From: Bicyclus anynana
Taxonomy: Eukaryota > Arthropoda > Insecta > Lepidoptera > Nymphalidae
NCBI RefSeq assembly: GCF_947172395.1
Contig: NC_069094.1
Location: 11,460,292 to 11,524,291, forward strand
Length of the DNA stretch: 64,000 nt
Reading direction: 5' to 3'
The notes beneath the pieces were generated by a model. It saw nothing but the letters and a program-made list of their open reading frames with translations, ran no database searches and had not been told where the DNA came from. This document shows positions 12,855 to 24,740 of this stretch, piece after piece. The position numbers and the translations under genes are program-made. Within the stretch, counting starts at the first letter, position 1; each line of letters opens with the position of its first letter.

Positions 12855-13372
12855 CATCATCATCATCAGGTGCCCTCTTCAAACTGAAGTTTGGCGGTCA
12901 GATGGAGAAAACTTTTCCGATCACTTAACATAATTTTCAGCTGGCTGTATTTACTCTTGGTCCACTCCTTAATATCGTCCACCCATTTACGTCTCTGCCG
13001 TCCTTGTGCCCTTTTTCCGATTATCTTGCCTTCTAGGATCAACCTAGGAAACTCGTAGAGGGGTCCTCTTTGCAGATGTCCGAAAAATGCAACCTTCCGC
13101 CTCATTATAGTTGTCATAAGCTCGCGTTTGCAGTTTGCTCTCTCCAGCACCTGAGCATTGGAGACAAAGTGATTCCAAGAGATTTTCCTTAATCCCCACA
13201 TCTCAAATGCTTGCAAACGTCGACAACAGTCCTTTTTCAGGACCCACGTTTCACAGCCATATAAAAGAGTGAACCAAACGTAACATTTTAAAACGCGATA
13301 TCTTGTCGGAAATGAAATTTTGGAATCGCATAGTACTTTGGACATTTTACTAAAAGCAGTTTTTCCTTGATT
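12855..13372 (-). mobile_element. LINE 3' fragment inserted with 12-base target-site duplication (copy 1 only)
   Basis: A 518-base insert with a TGATGATGATGATG tail on the minus strand is flanked by TATTATTTATAT at 12843-12854 and 13373-13384. Copy 2 has the uninterrupted site near 33730-33750. It encodes, on the minus strand from 13345 to 12866, an open 159-residue C-terminal piece of an RT-bearing protein (motifs LYGCETWVLKK, RRKVAFFGHLQRG, GRQRRKWVDDIKEW). It is 5'-truncated, as is usual for target-primed insertions, so dead as a transposon but apparently young. Confidence 0.85.
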
Positions 13373-14865
13373 TATTATTTATATAGATAAATTATATTAA
13401 CTAAATCTATATAAATATATATTCGGCCGATAATGAATCAAAAGTTATTGTTATTAAGTTGTTTTTTGTTGTCCTAAAATCATGAAACTTGCCAAAAAGC
13501 AATAAAACATTAGGAAAAATCTAAGTCACCTTAGAAAAAGCTATGTGCGTATTACGGTGTCATACCGGCAAAGTTAGATTTGTCTCTCAATCCAGTTTCT
13601 CTTTATGTTTGGCTCCTTAATTTAAATCTATTACTTCACGAGCTTTAGTAATGTTGCCCACTTAGGGAACACTCAGGTCGGATCGGACCGCGAGTCCGAA
13701 TTGCACTTGACCGGATTTTTCATGCTTCAGGAGGGCTATTCTGTAAGGATGTCTTGTATAACTCGCAAGTGCGATCTTTCTATAATATCGTGTTCGACAG
13801 AAAGTTAAAGAAGTGAATTCGAAAGTCGCACTCACGTGATATACAAAACATCATTATAGAATAGGCCTCCTGGCTTAAAAAATTAGGGCCTAATTCAATC
13901 CCGCTTTGGGGCTAGATAGCGATGTGTCTGTATTGGCCAAGTATATTTATTTATCCAGTATTATTAATAGGAATGTTTTAATGGATGGATGAATGTTCGT
14001 GTGTTAGGTACTTAATTATGAAAATGATGCACATAACATGCGATACTTTTTCACCTCGATATTTTCACAGGATTTACAGTTAGCTAATTCCCGCGATTTC
14101 GTCTGCGTGCTTTTTTTTTAATTTATTTTTTTTTACAATCCAGTAGGGCTGTAGGGACTCATTAGCTTTCGATCAAAACAGTAGGCTATGCCGGATGCCC
14201 TATTGTTGATATATTAATAGGTATATATTTATGTACTTAGCAAATTTAAAAGTATTGTCCAGTAGTTTGCGTGATTTAGTAGATACCTAACAATGTATCC
14301 ATTCATCCAAACTTTCACGTTTTCTGTGGCGGAGTAAAGTTTACTGAAATTCCAACGAAATTAAAAGATTAATGCCTGTTACCTTTGAAATAACAATAGA
14401 AACTTAGGTGGGTACTCTAGCGGGCTTTACCTTTCCCTGTCAGGTATCTTAATAAGATAAGATAAGAATCACAGTTTCATAGTTTTTAATAGTATTTACT
14501 TAAACGAAATATAATTAAAGGCGCTTTGTTGTAAATTAAAGGGTCCCTTTCTATCCCTGCCTGAATGTTTGGCCTTTGTTCTAAACCCTTTTCACCTCTG
14601 GAGAATCCACTCGACGAGTAAACAGTTTGTTTTCAGTCACTAACCTATATCTACTTCACGTACCTTCCTAAACGATTCTCTCAGCTAAAGATAGGGTTAT
14701 TTTTAACCGACTTTATCGATAGAGTTATTATTAAAGAATTATTTTTTGACTCGTACCTACCTACTAGGCAGGTACCTACCATTGTTAAGCTACCACTAAG
14801 TACACGTTGGCCCATCACGATCATTGGCCTCTAATGGCTTAGAGGGCGTCTTTTTTCGATTAAAT

Positions 14866-15300
14866 TCAAATTCAAAATTCATTTATTTCAATTAGGCATA
14901 CTTTACAAAGCACTTTTGAAAAGTCATGTTATGATGGCATAATTGAACTTAATCTAATGGTGGTACCTAATAATAGTTGAAAACTTAAAATTAAAGATAC
15001 GAGGGTTCCGAACGCGCCATGAGTAAGTGCCGTAGGCTCCTTAAATATGACATCAGCGGCGTCACCTTAGTTTTAAGCGAGCACGGAAGCATCGACTGAT
15101 GGAGCCTGGGTGATGTGGATGAAGGCAGAATCAGTAGATGTGGGCGGAACGACCTCCAAGGACGTCTCCTCTGTGACTCGGACCTCGGCTTAGAGAGGGT
15201 CATACCTACTGGAAGGGCGTTTTGGGAACAGTGTATCAGTCCGGGCGCGCCCGACCCGAGATCGTGGGTTAAAAATCCCACGTCCGGGTGACAGAGGACC
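14866..15300 (+). mobile_element. Interspersed LINE-like remnant (copy 2: about 35208-35640)
   Basis: The AAATTCAAAATTCATTTATT segment with GGCATACTTTACAAAGCACT is a common end sequence of lepidopteran LINE repeats. It is followed by GAGGGTTCCGAACGCGCC and decayed sequence. No coding potential is retained. Confidence 0.5.
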
Positions 15301-15559
15301 TACTTTGCACCTATAAAGGGCACGCCGGTAGTGCAGATCAGCAGTTGCTACTTCGTCATACGTTTTCTTGTGTAAAATGTCGTTTTCTTGGGCAAATTAT
15401 ATGACGCTATTCACATTATCCCGGGTTTGGCTGAGCTGAGTATCCACTTGATTAAACGATTTTAGGATCCTGTGTAGGTAATGTCTAGTGTACCGTCGCC
15501 CGACGACTTCCGGCAAATCTGCTGGTCCGGTGTGGGAACTCGGCCTAAAGCCTAGTTCG

Positions 15560-15652
15560 GACTACTTTAATATTTAAGTCGAGTACGAACAATTTTTGGG
15601 CGGTAAACCCAAAAATTGTTTGTACTTATTCGACTAAAATGCAATAGTAGTC
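15560..15652. repeat. Long imperfect hairpin, first copy
   Basis: Core arms 15583-15600 (GTACGAACAATTTTTGGG) and 15608-15625 with a 7-base loop; the outer arms continue with bulges to GACTACT/AGTAGTC. One C-to-T change in the right arm still allows a G:U pair in RNA. Confidence 0.65.
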
Positions 15653-17022
15653 TTTACGGCTTCTAAGTGGTGTTGTGTCGGTGCGAGACTCATTCTACAA
15701 CAATGATTCTGACCCAAAATGTGTTGCTCACGCTTAATAGAATCTTTATCATTAAGTCTGTAGGGCATGCTTGAGAGTTGAGCTATACTTTAGTTTTATA
15801 TTTTCTGGTTTATAATCTCAAAAAGGCTAGAACTCAGAGTCGTAAAGCCATTTAAAAGAAATCTGATCAGAAAGAAGAACCAATGCTGCCAACCGAAGCA
15901 TAAGACCTTGAGCGTCACTGGTAAAGCATAGCGATAGCGAAGCTTCTATCTCACATGAAACAAAAAAGTCGAAAGTTATTAACAAAAATATAGTTCTTTG
16001 TACTTTTGGGATTTTCTGCTTTTCTGGAACACTTGCAATGTCAATTAATTTAACAGAACAAAATGCTGTTTGGTATGCTTTGCCAGATACAACACGAAGT
16101 TGTTGATAAAAGCTGATGATAAAATTAACAAACCACTCAACTCTCATAAATCCAGTCCATTAGTAATTAGTATGTAGATCCTGAACAAAACACAAAGCAC
16201 TTTAATCGATGTTTAAGTTGCATCTATACTTAAATACTTATGCGACGATTTTAACCTGACTAAGTACAATAATTTAGTGGGTTAAATAACTTATGTAATT
16301 ATTGTAATAATCAATTACCTACTAAAATCATCTCCATCAACTAGGTACCTACTTACATTGAAACCATAAACAGAAACTTACCACTAAATTATTATAAACT
16401 AGCAGACGCCTCGTGGTTTCACCCACCTAGTCCATGTTACCTTAGGAAAACGGGAAATAAATGAATTTTGAATTTAAATTTGAAAAAAAATTAATGTAAA
16501 TTAAAAGAATTTTCTAAATCACTTTAATAGATTATTAATAGAGATTACCCCCTGCAGCCTCACAAACTTTACCTCTTTTATAATATTAATATAATTGTAT
16601 AATTCCGAATCATAGTTGAGATCGAACGTAATATCTTTACACTTAGGTGTGAGCATCCTAGATTGCGCCACTTTAAAAATTAACTAAACTAAAAGTAAAG
16701 TTAACTAAAAAAAAATTAACTAAAAGTACTTTCGAAACGTCAAGCAATAATATTATTAGCTATTGGTTACAATAATAAGTCAAAAACATAAAATTGAAGT
16801 CCTTGCGTTTTCGTCGATACAACTAGCAACTAGGTAGTAGGTACCTACCACGATACTATCCACGAAAACAGGTTAAAATAAAATGCTAACAATATGCCAC
16901 ATTCTTGTACCTACTCGTATAACAAAATCATCGTAAGTGGCAAGCGACGAGTAAAATATTTGTGCTCACAAGAATTTACCGATTATGGCTATAAATACTG
17001 GACGCCAGCCGTGTTGAATTAA

Positions 17023-18176
17023 TCTATACTAATATTATAAAGAGGTAAAGTTTGTAAGTTTGTAAGTTTGTCACATTTTTTAAATGGGGTAATCTTCGGA
17101 ACTACTGGTCCGATTTTAAAAATTCTTTCACGACTAGAATGCTACATTATCGGGAAGTGCTATAGGCTATATATTTTATATTGGTATTATATATATTAGC
17201 CGAGTTATCACAGTTTTTGTCATACAGGTCGGACTGAAAATCCTCTTAAACAGACTTATTCGCATGCGCTGCCTTAGCTATTATGTAAAATTGAAATTAA
17301 TGTATGTATCTTTAAAAGTTCTACAAAAAAGTCCGCGACACCATATATCTATCTTCTATATATTAGCAGATATAGTACCTTTGGGTTTTAAAAATTATTA
17401 ATTTTATATACTTAGGTTTACGTCATTATTTATACAACTAAACTTTAATCCTTATTAAAATAAATTATTTAATAATCACAAGGATATTATGGAGATAAGA
17501 TTTGCCCTTTACAGTATGTTAATTACTTAAATAGTTTCGGAGATAATACAAAATTTCTAAAAGACGCAGAAATTCCGCTATATGACGCCCGGCGCTTTCA
17601 TTTACGTAGTTCCCATTCCCGTGTGAATATGGGGATCAAACATAGCCTATGACACTCGCAAATAACGTAGCTTTCTATTGGTAAATTGAAATTGGTTTTC
17701 CAAATCGGTCCAGTAGATCCAGAGATTACCTCCTACAACCTTACCAACACGAACCTTATATTATTTATAGAAGTCTCTATTTCTCTTGGTCATACCACCA
17801 CTCTCGAAGTGTTAGGGTAGTGGTAGGGTAGGGGTAGAGGTAGGGTAGTGGTAGGGTAGAGGTACGGGTAGGATAGGGAAGTGGTAAGGTAGGGGTAGGA
17901 TAGACGTGAGATAGGGGTACGGGTGGGATAGGGGTAGGAAAGGGATAGGGTACAGGGAGGATAGGGGTAGGATGGGGGTAGGGTGAAGGTAAGGTAGGGG
18001 TAGGGTAGGGGTAAGTTTGGGGTAGGGTAGGGGTAGGGTGAGGGTAGGGGTAGGGGTAGGGTAGGGTAGGGGTAGGGTAGATGTAGGGGTTGGGTAGAGT
18101 AGGGGTAGGGTAGGGTAGGGGTAGTAGTAAAGTTGACATCGAAATTTACGCGGACGAAGTCGCGGGCGTCCGCTAG
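17023..18176 (+). mobile_element. Non-autonomous Helitron with GGGTAG array (copy 1 only)
   Basis: It begins TCTATACTAATATTATAAAG and ends with hairpin 18150-18156/18167-18173 (GCGGACG with CGTCCGC) and CTAG. It lies between A (17022) and T (18177) with no target-site duplication. Copy 2 shows the empty site GAATTAA|TAATATAT at 37214/37215. These are the three classical Helitron hallmarks. The element has no protein. Bases 17813-18130 are a (GGGTAG/GGGGTAG)-type array. Confidence 0.9.
17813..18130 (+). repeat. GGGTAG/GGGGTAG-type tandem array inside the Helitron
   Basis: Irregular 5-6-base units, G-rich on + strand, with scattered variants. It is not the insect telomere repeat TTAGG. ORFs called in it (Thr-Leu-Pro-Tyr runs) are low-complexity artefacts. 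Confidence 0.9.
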
Positions 18177-18468
18177 TAATATATATTACACGAAAGAACG
18201 CCTGTGGAGTTACCATACATATTAACATATATACCATGTTATGTAGGTAGGTACATTTTTCTAACTAACCTTGATAAATCTACCTTTAACAAATGCAAAA
18301 AATCTGCTTTATGGTTTCTCTGTCTGTCCGTCTGTTTTTTTTCACAGCAAATGGCAGAACCGATCAAGATGAATTTTGGTATCCTAATAAATGAGACCTA
18401 AGAGCAGAACATATGCTACTTTTTATCTTGAAATGAAATGAGAATTTATTTCATTTCATTCAATTCAT

Positions 18469-18682
18469 TTAAAAATAGAAGGGGGTAAAATAGGGGGTTG
18501 AAAGTTTGTATGTAAAGTCCTTCATTTTTAAGAGTTACAGTTATAAAAATGCATAAATCATGACAGAAATACGAAATATTTTGTAATTCAAGAATTTTTA
18601 ACATTCAACCCATAAGGGTTTGAAAGAGAATGATGAAAGCTTACACTAATTATTCGCAGACGAAGTTGCGGTCGTCCGCTAG
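18469..18682 (+). mobile_element. Helitron-like element, decayed (copy 2: 37508-37720)
   Basis: It ends CGCAGACGAAGTTGCGGTCG and CTAG at 18679. The body is related to 155-367. It lies about 215 bases upstream of the candidate mub initiator in both copies. Confidence 0.6.
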
Positions 18683-18894
18683 TTTTAAATATAGTGTACA
18701 CACTGGTACTCTAGCATCATAATTTAAAAAAATATTTGATTTCAAATATTAGAGTTTATTCCGTGGACGCTTAGCTTATATTCCATAGACTATTATAGTA
18801 CCAACCTACTGGTTGAAAAACCTGGCATCCAAGCCGAGCAAAACAAAATGTAACAGAGTATAGCACGCAGATACAGCGCAGAGCCGGAGAGACT

Positions 18895-18899
18895 TCAGT
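18895..18899 (+). promoter_or_regulatory. Candidate initiator, first copy
   Basis: Equivalent of 37934-37938. I see no difference between the copies from 18872 to about 19802, including promoter, 5' UTR exon and coding exon 1. The only nearby change is A/C at 18871 versus 37910. Confidence 0.42.
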
Positions 18900-19073
18900 T
18901 GTCTATGACAGCTTCAAGCTACAGACGCGTCATTTGCGTCGAATTTTATTAGTTTTTTAATTAAAAAGTGAAGAAAATTGTGATAAGTGTGATTTTATAC
19001 AAATCTTCGTGATAATATTAGTGTTAAGATTTGTTATGTTATCGTTGTTCGTCGGAATAAATAAATTAACGAG
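18897..19073 (+). other. mub: Probable 5' UTR exon of mub (first copy; second copy 37936-38112)
   Basis: It runs from the initiator to the consensus donor GAG|GTAAGA. It is AT-rich with no supported long ORF. Candidate acceptors for the next 5' UTR segment are TGTTTTCCAG (ending 19464) and CCCTGCCTGCAG (ending 19480), upstream of the ATG at 19596. Alternatively the transcript may be unspliced here, in which case short upstream ORFs precede the start. Confidence 0.45.
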
Positions 19074-19595
19074 GTAAGAATGCTGCGGCGACATCGTCTG
19101 GAGGTTTTGTTTAGAAATTGCGGGATCGATAACCCGGTCGGCTAGCCATGAGGCGCGACGCGGAGGTTATGTTGCGAGGCCCGGCTCGCGAACCAGTATC
19201 CGAGTTCAAGTAACGGTCCCGCGGCGCTCCGCGAGCCGACTCGTGTTACGGCCGCCCGATCCGGTCGCACCTAGGACAAGTTAGTTTGTAATAGCGACTA
19301 GATCCTCATTAGCCGCCCTCATTCCGTTGCGCTTGTCACAGACCATCATTGTAAATAATTGAGTACTTAGCTTCGCTTTGTGACGACGACTACTCCCCAT
19401 GCCCCGCACCTTTAGCGCTCGCAACCTTTGGACGTTCCTTATGAGATGTGCGCCTGTTTTCCAGCTTACCCTGCCTGCAGTGAGTGCCAAGAGCCCCCGA
19501 GTCCCAGCCATTAGATTGAGTGGAGTGTTCCCTGCCCACACGTAGCCCCATACGCAGTCAAAATTCCGCGAGACTCGACGGACTCCTCCTCCAGC

Positions 19596-19676
19596 ATGGA
19601 ACTGGAGAAAGCCCCCACTCTCCATGAAGAGGACTCCAAAGTCACCCTCACAATCAGACTGATTATGCAGGGGAAG
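19596..19676 (+). CDS. mub: Second copy of mub coding exon 1 (allelic or duplicated)
   Basis: It is identical in sequence to 38635-38715, with the same donor (AAG|GTAAGA). The sequence breaks off at the assembly gap at 21910, before any downstream exon. No separate exons 2-11 exist for this copy within the window. It is most likely the other haplotype's exon 1 placed in tandem by the assembler. It could mislead gene predictors into calling an alternative first exon or a truncated paralogue. Confidence 0.85.
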
Positions 19677-20901
19677 GTAAGATTCTACACTTGATCTGTG
19701 CAACACTGTCTTGTTATGTGTTTTAAGATGTTCTCATTGTGAAAGTGTCCACTTTACCTTCTTCTGAACTCAACCTCGTGATGCATGTGTAGCTTGTAGA
19801 CCTTACCTTACAGACATACCATTTGTGTTTGTCAGGAAAATTTTAAAATATTCAAACAAAATTAGTTATTAAATTCTAATTTTAATTTTATTCATTACAT
19901 TTCCTCAAGGTGTTATGTAAAGGTTATTTATTTTAATTATTATTTGGCATGCAAAACTAGATAAAGTAGAAGTAATGCAATTACTAAATATATACTTATA
20001 TATAATGTTGTAGAATATTTGTTGCTTATAATGAAAAATTAATGAACATTTAATGTTTCTATATAAATTAAAATATAATTTATTTATAACGAGTTGTGAG
20101 TTTCCAAAGTATGTTAATCTAATATGACATTGATATTTAAATCTTGTTAGGAAGCTAACACTTGTATGGATGCCTAGCGCAATATCCTGTTTGTGTATTG
20201 CCCTGTCCACTTAACTAGTACTTTGCCTTCAATAAAATATACTCCATTAGTTTTATATATGTATAATATAAAAATATATGTGTGAAATGTGTTGCGAAGT
20301 CCAAATCTCAAGAAGCGCTAACCCAATTCGGCTAATTATTTTTTTTAAATATTCTTTGATGTATGTTGTTTTTACAGAGGGTTTTTTTTGTGTTGTAATT
20401 TTAGTATAAGGGTAGGTTAGGTAACCCTACCCATAGGTGCAAGTAGGGTAGGGTAGGTGTAGAGTGGGAGTACAAATAGATAGGGGTAGGGAATGAGTAA
20501 AGCAAAGCTTGACCAGGACTGCTAGTTACTTATAAATGTTTATATTACATGCAATATAATACTGTCTCATTAAAATTATAGTCATCACATTAAAATTTAG
20601 CAGAAACTATTCAGATTCAGAAAATCTCTTAGTAAGGTAATTTATAAATGTATGATGAAATATAAAAGATGCTACATAATGAAAACTAAATAATTTATGT
20701 TGAGTTGGACATACAAGTAAATTATACATTCTCTTGATTAAATAAGTTAAAGTTCTACATAAATTACAAATTTTGTTTACACAACTGTACTCTTATGTAA
20801 TTCACTATTGCCCAATATAATTATTGTGCCAGGAAATTACCAGCTTTGTTTTACATTAATTTTGTAAGAGTTGCTATTTTTAAAAAAGTACTTTATATTT
20901 T

Positions 20902-21331
20902 ACTAGTCAACGTCCTGTGGTTTCATTTCATTTCATTAGTTCTCATTCCCATGAGAATATGGGGATAAAATATAGTCTATGACACTCACAAACAATCTAA
21001 CTTTCTAGTGGTAAAAGAATTTGTAATATTGGTTTATTAGATCCAGAAATTACCCACTACTAGACCACAAACCGAGAGCCGTGATAGCCCAGTGGATATG
21101 ACCTCTACCTCCGATTACGGAGGGTGTGGGTTCAAATCCGGTCCGGGGCATGCACTTCCAACTTTTCAGTTGTATGCATTTTAAAAAATTAACACGTGTC
21201 TCAATTGGTGAAGGAAAACATTGTGAGGAAACCTGCATACCAGAGAATTATCTTAATTCTCTGCGTGTGTGACATTTAGAGCTTAACACATACAATACCC
21301 CAAAGTTTTCTTAATAATATTAGTATAGATA
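20902..21331 (-). mobile_element. Fused Helitron-like remnant with SINE inside (copy 1)
   Basis: The left part (from TACTAGTCAACGTCCTG) matches the left part of the copy 2 element 39954-40150. The right part (CAAAGTTTTCTTAATAATAT and TAGTATAGA) matches the right part of the copy 2 element 40837-41031. A family 1 SINE (21076-21275, + strand, 3'-truncated) sits at the join. Most of the 40130-40985 sequence is missing here. Confidence 0.65.
21076..21275 (+). mobile_element. SINE family 1, 3'-truncated (copy 1 only)
   Basis: GAGAGCCGTGATAGCCCAGT head and a good GGGTTCAAATCCGGTCC B-box; it stops after TTCTCTGCGTGTGTGACAT. Confidence 0.82.
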
Positions 21332-21910
21332 TTATTATTATTATTATATCTAATTCCAAGTTAATACAAGTAGCAATAATCACAAACAGAGAATAAATGA
21401 TTCTATAATCCCTTAAGCCCCAATGGATGTACAGAGACAATTGTGTAAATATCTTCGCTCAAATAAAGATAGCATGACCTACACTCACTATGAATCATAG
21501 TAATGACCATACTAACAGCAAACCTTAGCTTAAGTACTTGGTTTTATTGATAGTGACTGCTAATTGCTGTTGTAGTAAAATATTGACTGGATTATTGCTC
21601 TCTGAGCCATTTGTTCTCTTGTTACTGTTTTATTTTGACAAAGGGGAAAATGGTTGGATTACATTAGAGATAATTACAACTGAAGTGTGGTGTAGAAGAC
21701 AGTAAAGCTTTTTGCATACTGTTTGCCACACAGTATACGAATGAGACCTAGAATAAGTGATTGTTATTATCACAACTACAAATTATAACAATGTAATAAT
21801 TTACATTACATATTCCTTTGATTTAAATAATAATAATTATACATGAAAATAATAAATTCAAATCTTACTTTGTAACTGAAAGTGGTACATTCTGTTTTGA
21901 AGTTTCAAGG

Positions 21911-22110
21911 NNNNNNNNNNNNNNNNNNNNNNNNNNNNNNNNNNNNNNNNNNNNNNNNNNNNNNNNNNNNNNNNNNNNNNNNNNNNNNNNNNNNNNNNNN
22001 NNNNNNNNNNNNNNNNNNNNNNNNNNNNNNNNNNNNNNNNNNNNNNNNNNNNNNNNNNNNNNNNNNNNNNNNNNNNNNNNNNNNNNNNNNNNNNNNNNNN
22101 NNNNNNNNNN
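21911..22110. other. Assembly gap of exactly 200 N
   Basis: A round-number run of N between the two copies, a typical scaffold gap of nominal length. ORFs called across it are meaningless. Confidence 0.99.
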
Positions 22111-24740
22111 AGACAATAAATGCTAATTCAATCCAAGTTTTGGAAAGAAAACTAAAAACTCACGCCGCAAGTGAAAAGCCTTAAGAAAATATGCATGGAA
22201 ACTGCGTTCCAGGTCTTTTTATCGCAACTAAAGCTGGCAGCTAAAAGTTGCCTTAATGCACTGTAAGCCACGTAAATGTACATGACTTTTGTTATTTCTC
22301 TTGAAAGATATAATTTGAAGTAAGAAGTTGCTTTTAGTGTTTGTAATATGATAACACTAGCGGACGCCCGCGACTTCGTCCGTGTGGAATTTAGTTTTTC
22401 ACAAATCCCTCGGGAACCATGGTTTTCCCCAGAGTTAAAAAAGAGTAAGTAAGAGTAAAATCTATTCCCATTTAAAATTTTTGTAGTAGCGGTTCAGTAG
22501 TTGCAACGTTAAAGAGTAACAAACATCCAAACATCCATACAAACTTACGCGTTAATAATATAAGTAGGACTGTGTCATCTTTGAGTTACATACTACATAT
22601 ACTACACCATTACTATTTTAGTAATCCAAGTTATTTTTAATTGCTTTAAAGTTATGCGAGGCAGTGACGACCATATTAAGAATATAGTATATGTGCTGTA
22701 AATTGAAAATTACAGCCGAGGCGATATTGCTAGCCCGAGCCGTAGGCGAGAGTTACAAATAAGTAGAGGCTGTAATTATTAAAGTGCACGTATGTCATAC
22801 GATGTTTTATAACATATTTGCGAGGAAACACACTTTGAACACACTTTCTGAAAATTAATATGTATCTTTGCCTGTTTTACAATAAGATAAAATTTTGATA
22901 CGATAGTAATTATCTATCGGTCGATTTTTCAAGCACGAGGCTTTGAGCCTATTTACTCTACTATGATATTGAAATTAGTGAAATAAGAGACATTTTACGA
23001 GCAAATATGTTATAAAGTTAAGTTACAAAGTTCAATAATCACAAAAAATCCAAAGTCTTTTAGCTTTAGTATCTTTGTCTTCTTCACTCTTGACTAGACG
23101 GCTAGTTGACCTTAATTTTTTTATTACACCTAAAAAATTAAAAGGACTTATTTATTGGGCAGAGCCTTAAAATCCATAAAATCTCCGGAGGCATAACATC
23201 CATGAATGGTAGTAGTAAGATATTTGTAATTCGTGTCTCGTCAAATTTTTGTGTGTCGTGTCAAACTTTAAGCTGTTGTTCTTCGTTACTTTTTTTTGAG
23301 TTTTATATAATATTATATTGATAATTAAAGAATTATCACCATTTCTTAACAACAATATCCGAAGTTCTTAAAGTGCTTGTAGGCTAAGAGGCTAAGCCTT
23401 ACTGAAATAAACTAATTATGACTTCTTTTAGCTCCCTCATTTCAACCATAATATATTACCTATTACAATCGACCTTATGACACTTATCTAGTTTTGTACG
23501 CAAATTAGTTTCCACAAGCTCCTGTTGTCCGCAATTCTGCACAAGCCTCCCAGGACCGCTATATAAATACTCTGAACACGGTGATCGATTTCAATAACCG
23601 CAGAACAGTTCGGGAACACGTTTAATCCGAATAAATGGTAGTTACATATTTGGCAATCGACGGCTCGCGTAGACGGTCCCGTGGAAATTGGAAACTAAAA
23701 ATTCAGAGAGACTCTTCGGGAATTCTCATTGTAATGCGTGGACTGACTATGAGCTTTTTAGGAAGATTAGTTCACCAATAGCCTACTATAATGGTTTTAA
23801 AGGAGTAGATGGTTACACCCAACACGCTCCTTTGAAATTTGGCGGACTCAGTCTCAGAGGTCATCATAATCATCATTATCAACCCATATTCGGCTCACTG
23901 CTGAGCTTCAGTCTCCTCTCAGAATGAGAGGGGTTATAGAATTGGCAGACTTCACACACGTAGTGAATTAAGAAAATTCGCTGGTATGCAGGTTTCGTCA
24001 CGATGTTTTCCTTCACCGTTTGAGACACGTGATATTTAATTTCTTAAAATGCACACAACTGAGGAGGTGCAAGCCCCGGACCGGATTCCAACCCTCCGGA
24101 ATTGGAGGCACAGGTTCGACTGGGCTATCCACTGGGCTCAGAGATACCTCATTGATATTATGTATCAAAAAGCATGATTTTTAGTTATCAGATATCGAAA
24201 CAATTCAACTAGTTAGTGCCGGGATCATAACTTTTTCTGTCCGTATTGTATTGGGGATAAAAAAAGGTTCTTATATCAGGTACGCAGAAAATCTCATATT
24301 TTTTTTACAATATTGACTGTCGGGGATGGAATCCCGTACCTTACTGAACCAACCAACCAACCAAAGCGAATACCACAAGTCCCCAATGAAATAGAAAAAC
24401 CTATATCTACTCGCGCTGCAGCCGGAAAAACAAAAGAAAAATTTCTGTAAACTCGTTAACAGTTGAAAATTGATTTCTCGTATTTCCGGCCGATTGCTCC
24501 CAAAACTGCTTTGTTCTCTCAGGAGTCGAAACCATTAGTAATCCTCAGGAGTCTATGATTTATGTTAAGTACGAGATTTAACTTTCCTAATAACTTTAAC
24601 CCGTTGCCGGGCGGTGTTTTATGGTTATAATAATATTGAAAATACAAGTAGGTAAGCCTTTGCGTAGGTTTACTTCTATACTAATATATGTAAATCTTAT
24701 CCATGTCATTATTATTAGTAAATTTGACGTATTTTACTTG

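Larger units (their letters stand above)
2281..21910. repeat. Long duplicated segment, copy 1 (ends at assembly gap)
   Basis: It aligns in order along its whole length with 22111-41592. Substitutions are scattered and indels are mostly mobile elements. It ends directly at the N gap. Apart from the mub 5' end near 18890-19680, I see no host gene in it. It holds intergenic AT-rich sequence, SINEs, an RTE pseudogene, a LINE fragment and Helitron-like elements, listed separately. The stretches 2970-3740, 8090-9160, 13390-14860 and 15660-17020 show nothing else I can name. Confidence 0.95.

Noticed and set aside
15827..16147. 106-residue minus-strand ORF, longer in copy 2 (36137-36550, 137 residues)
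   Set aside because: Partly conserved between copies, but the two differ by indels that change the frame ends. There is no known domain, splice support or coding-like base use; probably repeat-derived or chance.
17813..18130. Telomere repeat or interstitial telomere
   Set aside because: The insect telomere unit is TTAGG. This array is GGGTAG/GGGGTAG-like, irregular, and bounded by Helitron ends.
17777..18237. Thr-Leu-Pro-Tyr-repeat ORFs (also 42852-43358)
   Set aside because: Translations of the GGGTAG/CCCTACC array in several frames; low complexity with no start context, inside a non-autonomous Helitron.
19281..19706. 141-residue minus-strand ORF (and its copy at 38320-38745)
   Set aside because: It is the antisense shadow of the GC-rich mub 5' UTR and first coding exon. 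Identity between copies reflects the near-identical DNA, and the protein has no recognisable domain.
21865..22184. ORFs spanning the N gap
   Set aside because: They consist almost entirely of unknown residues.
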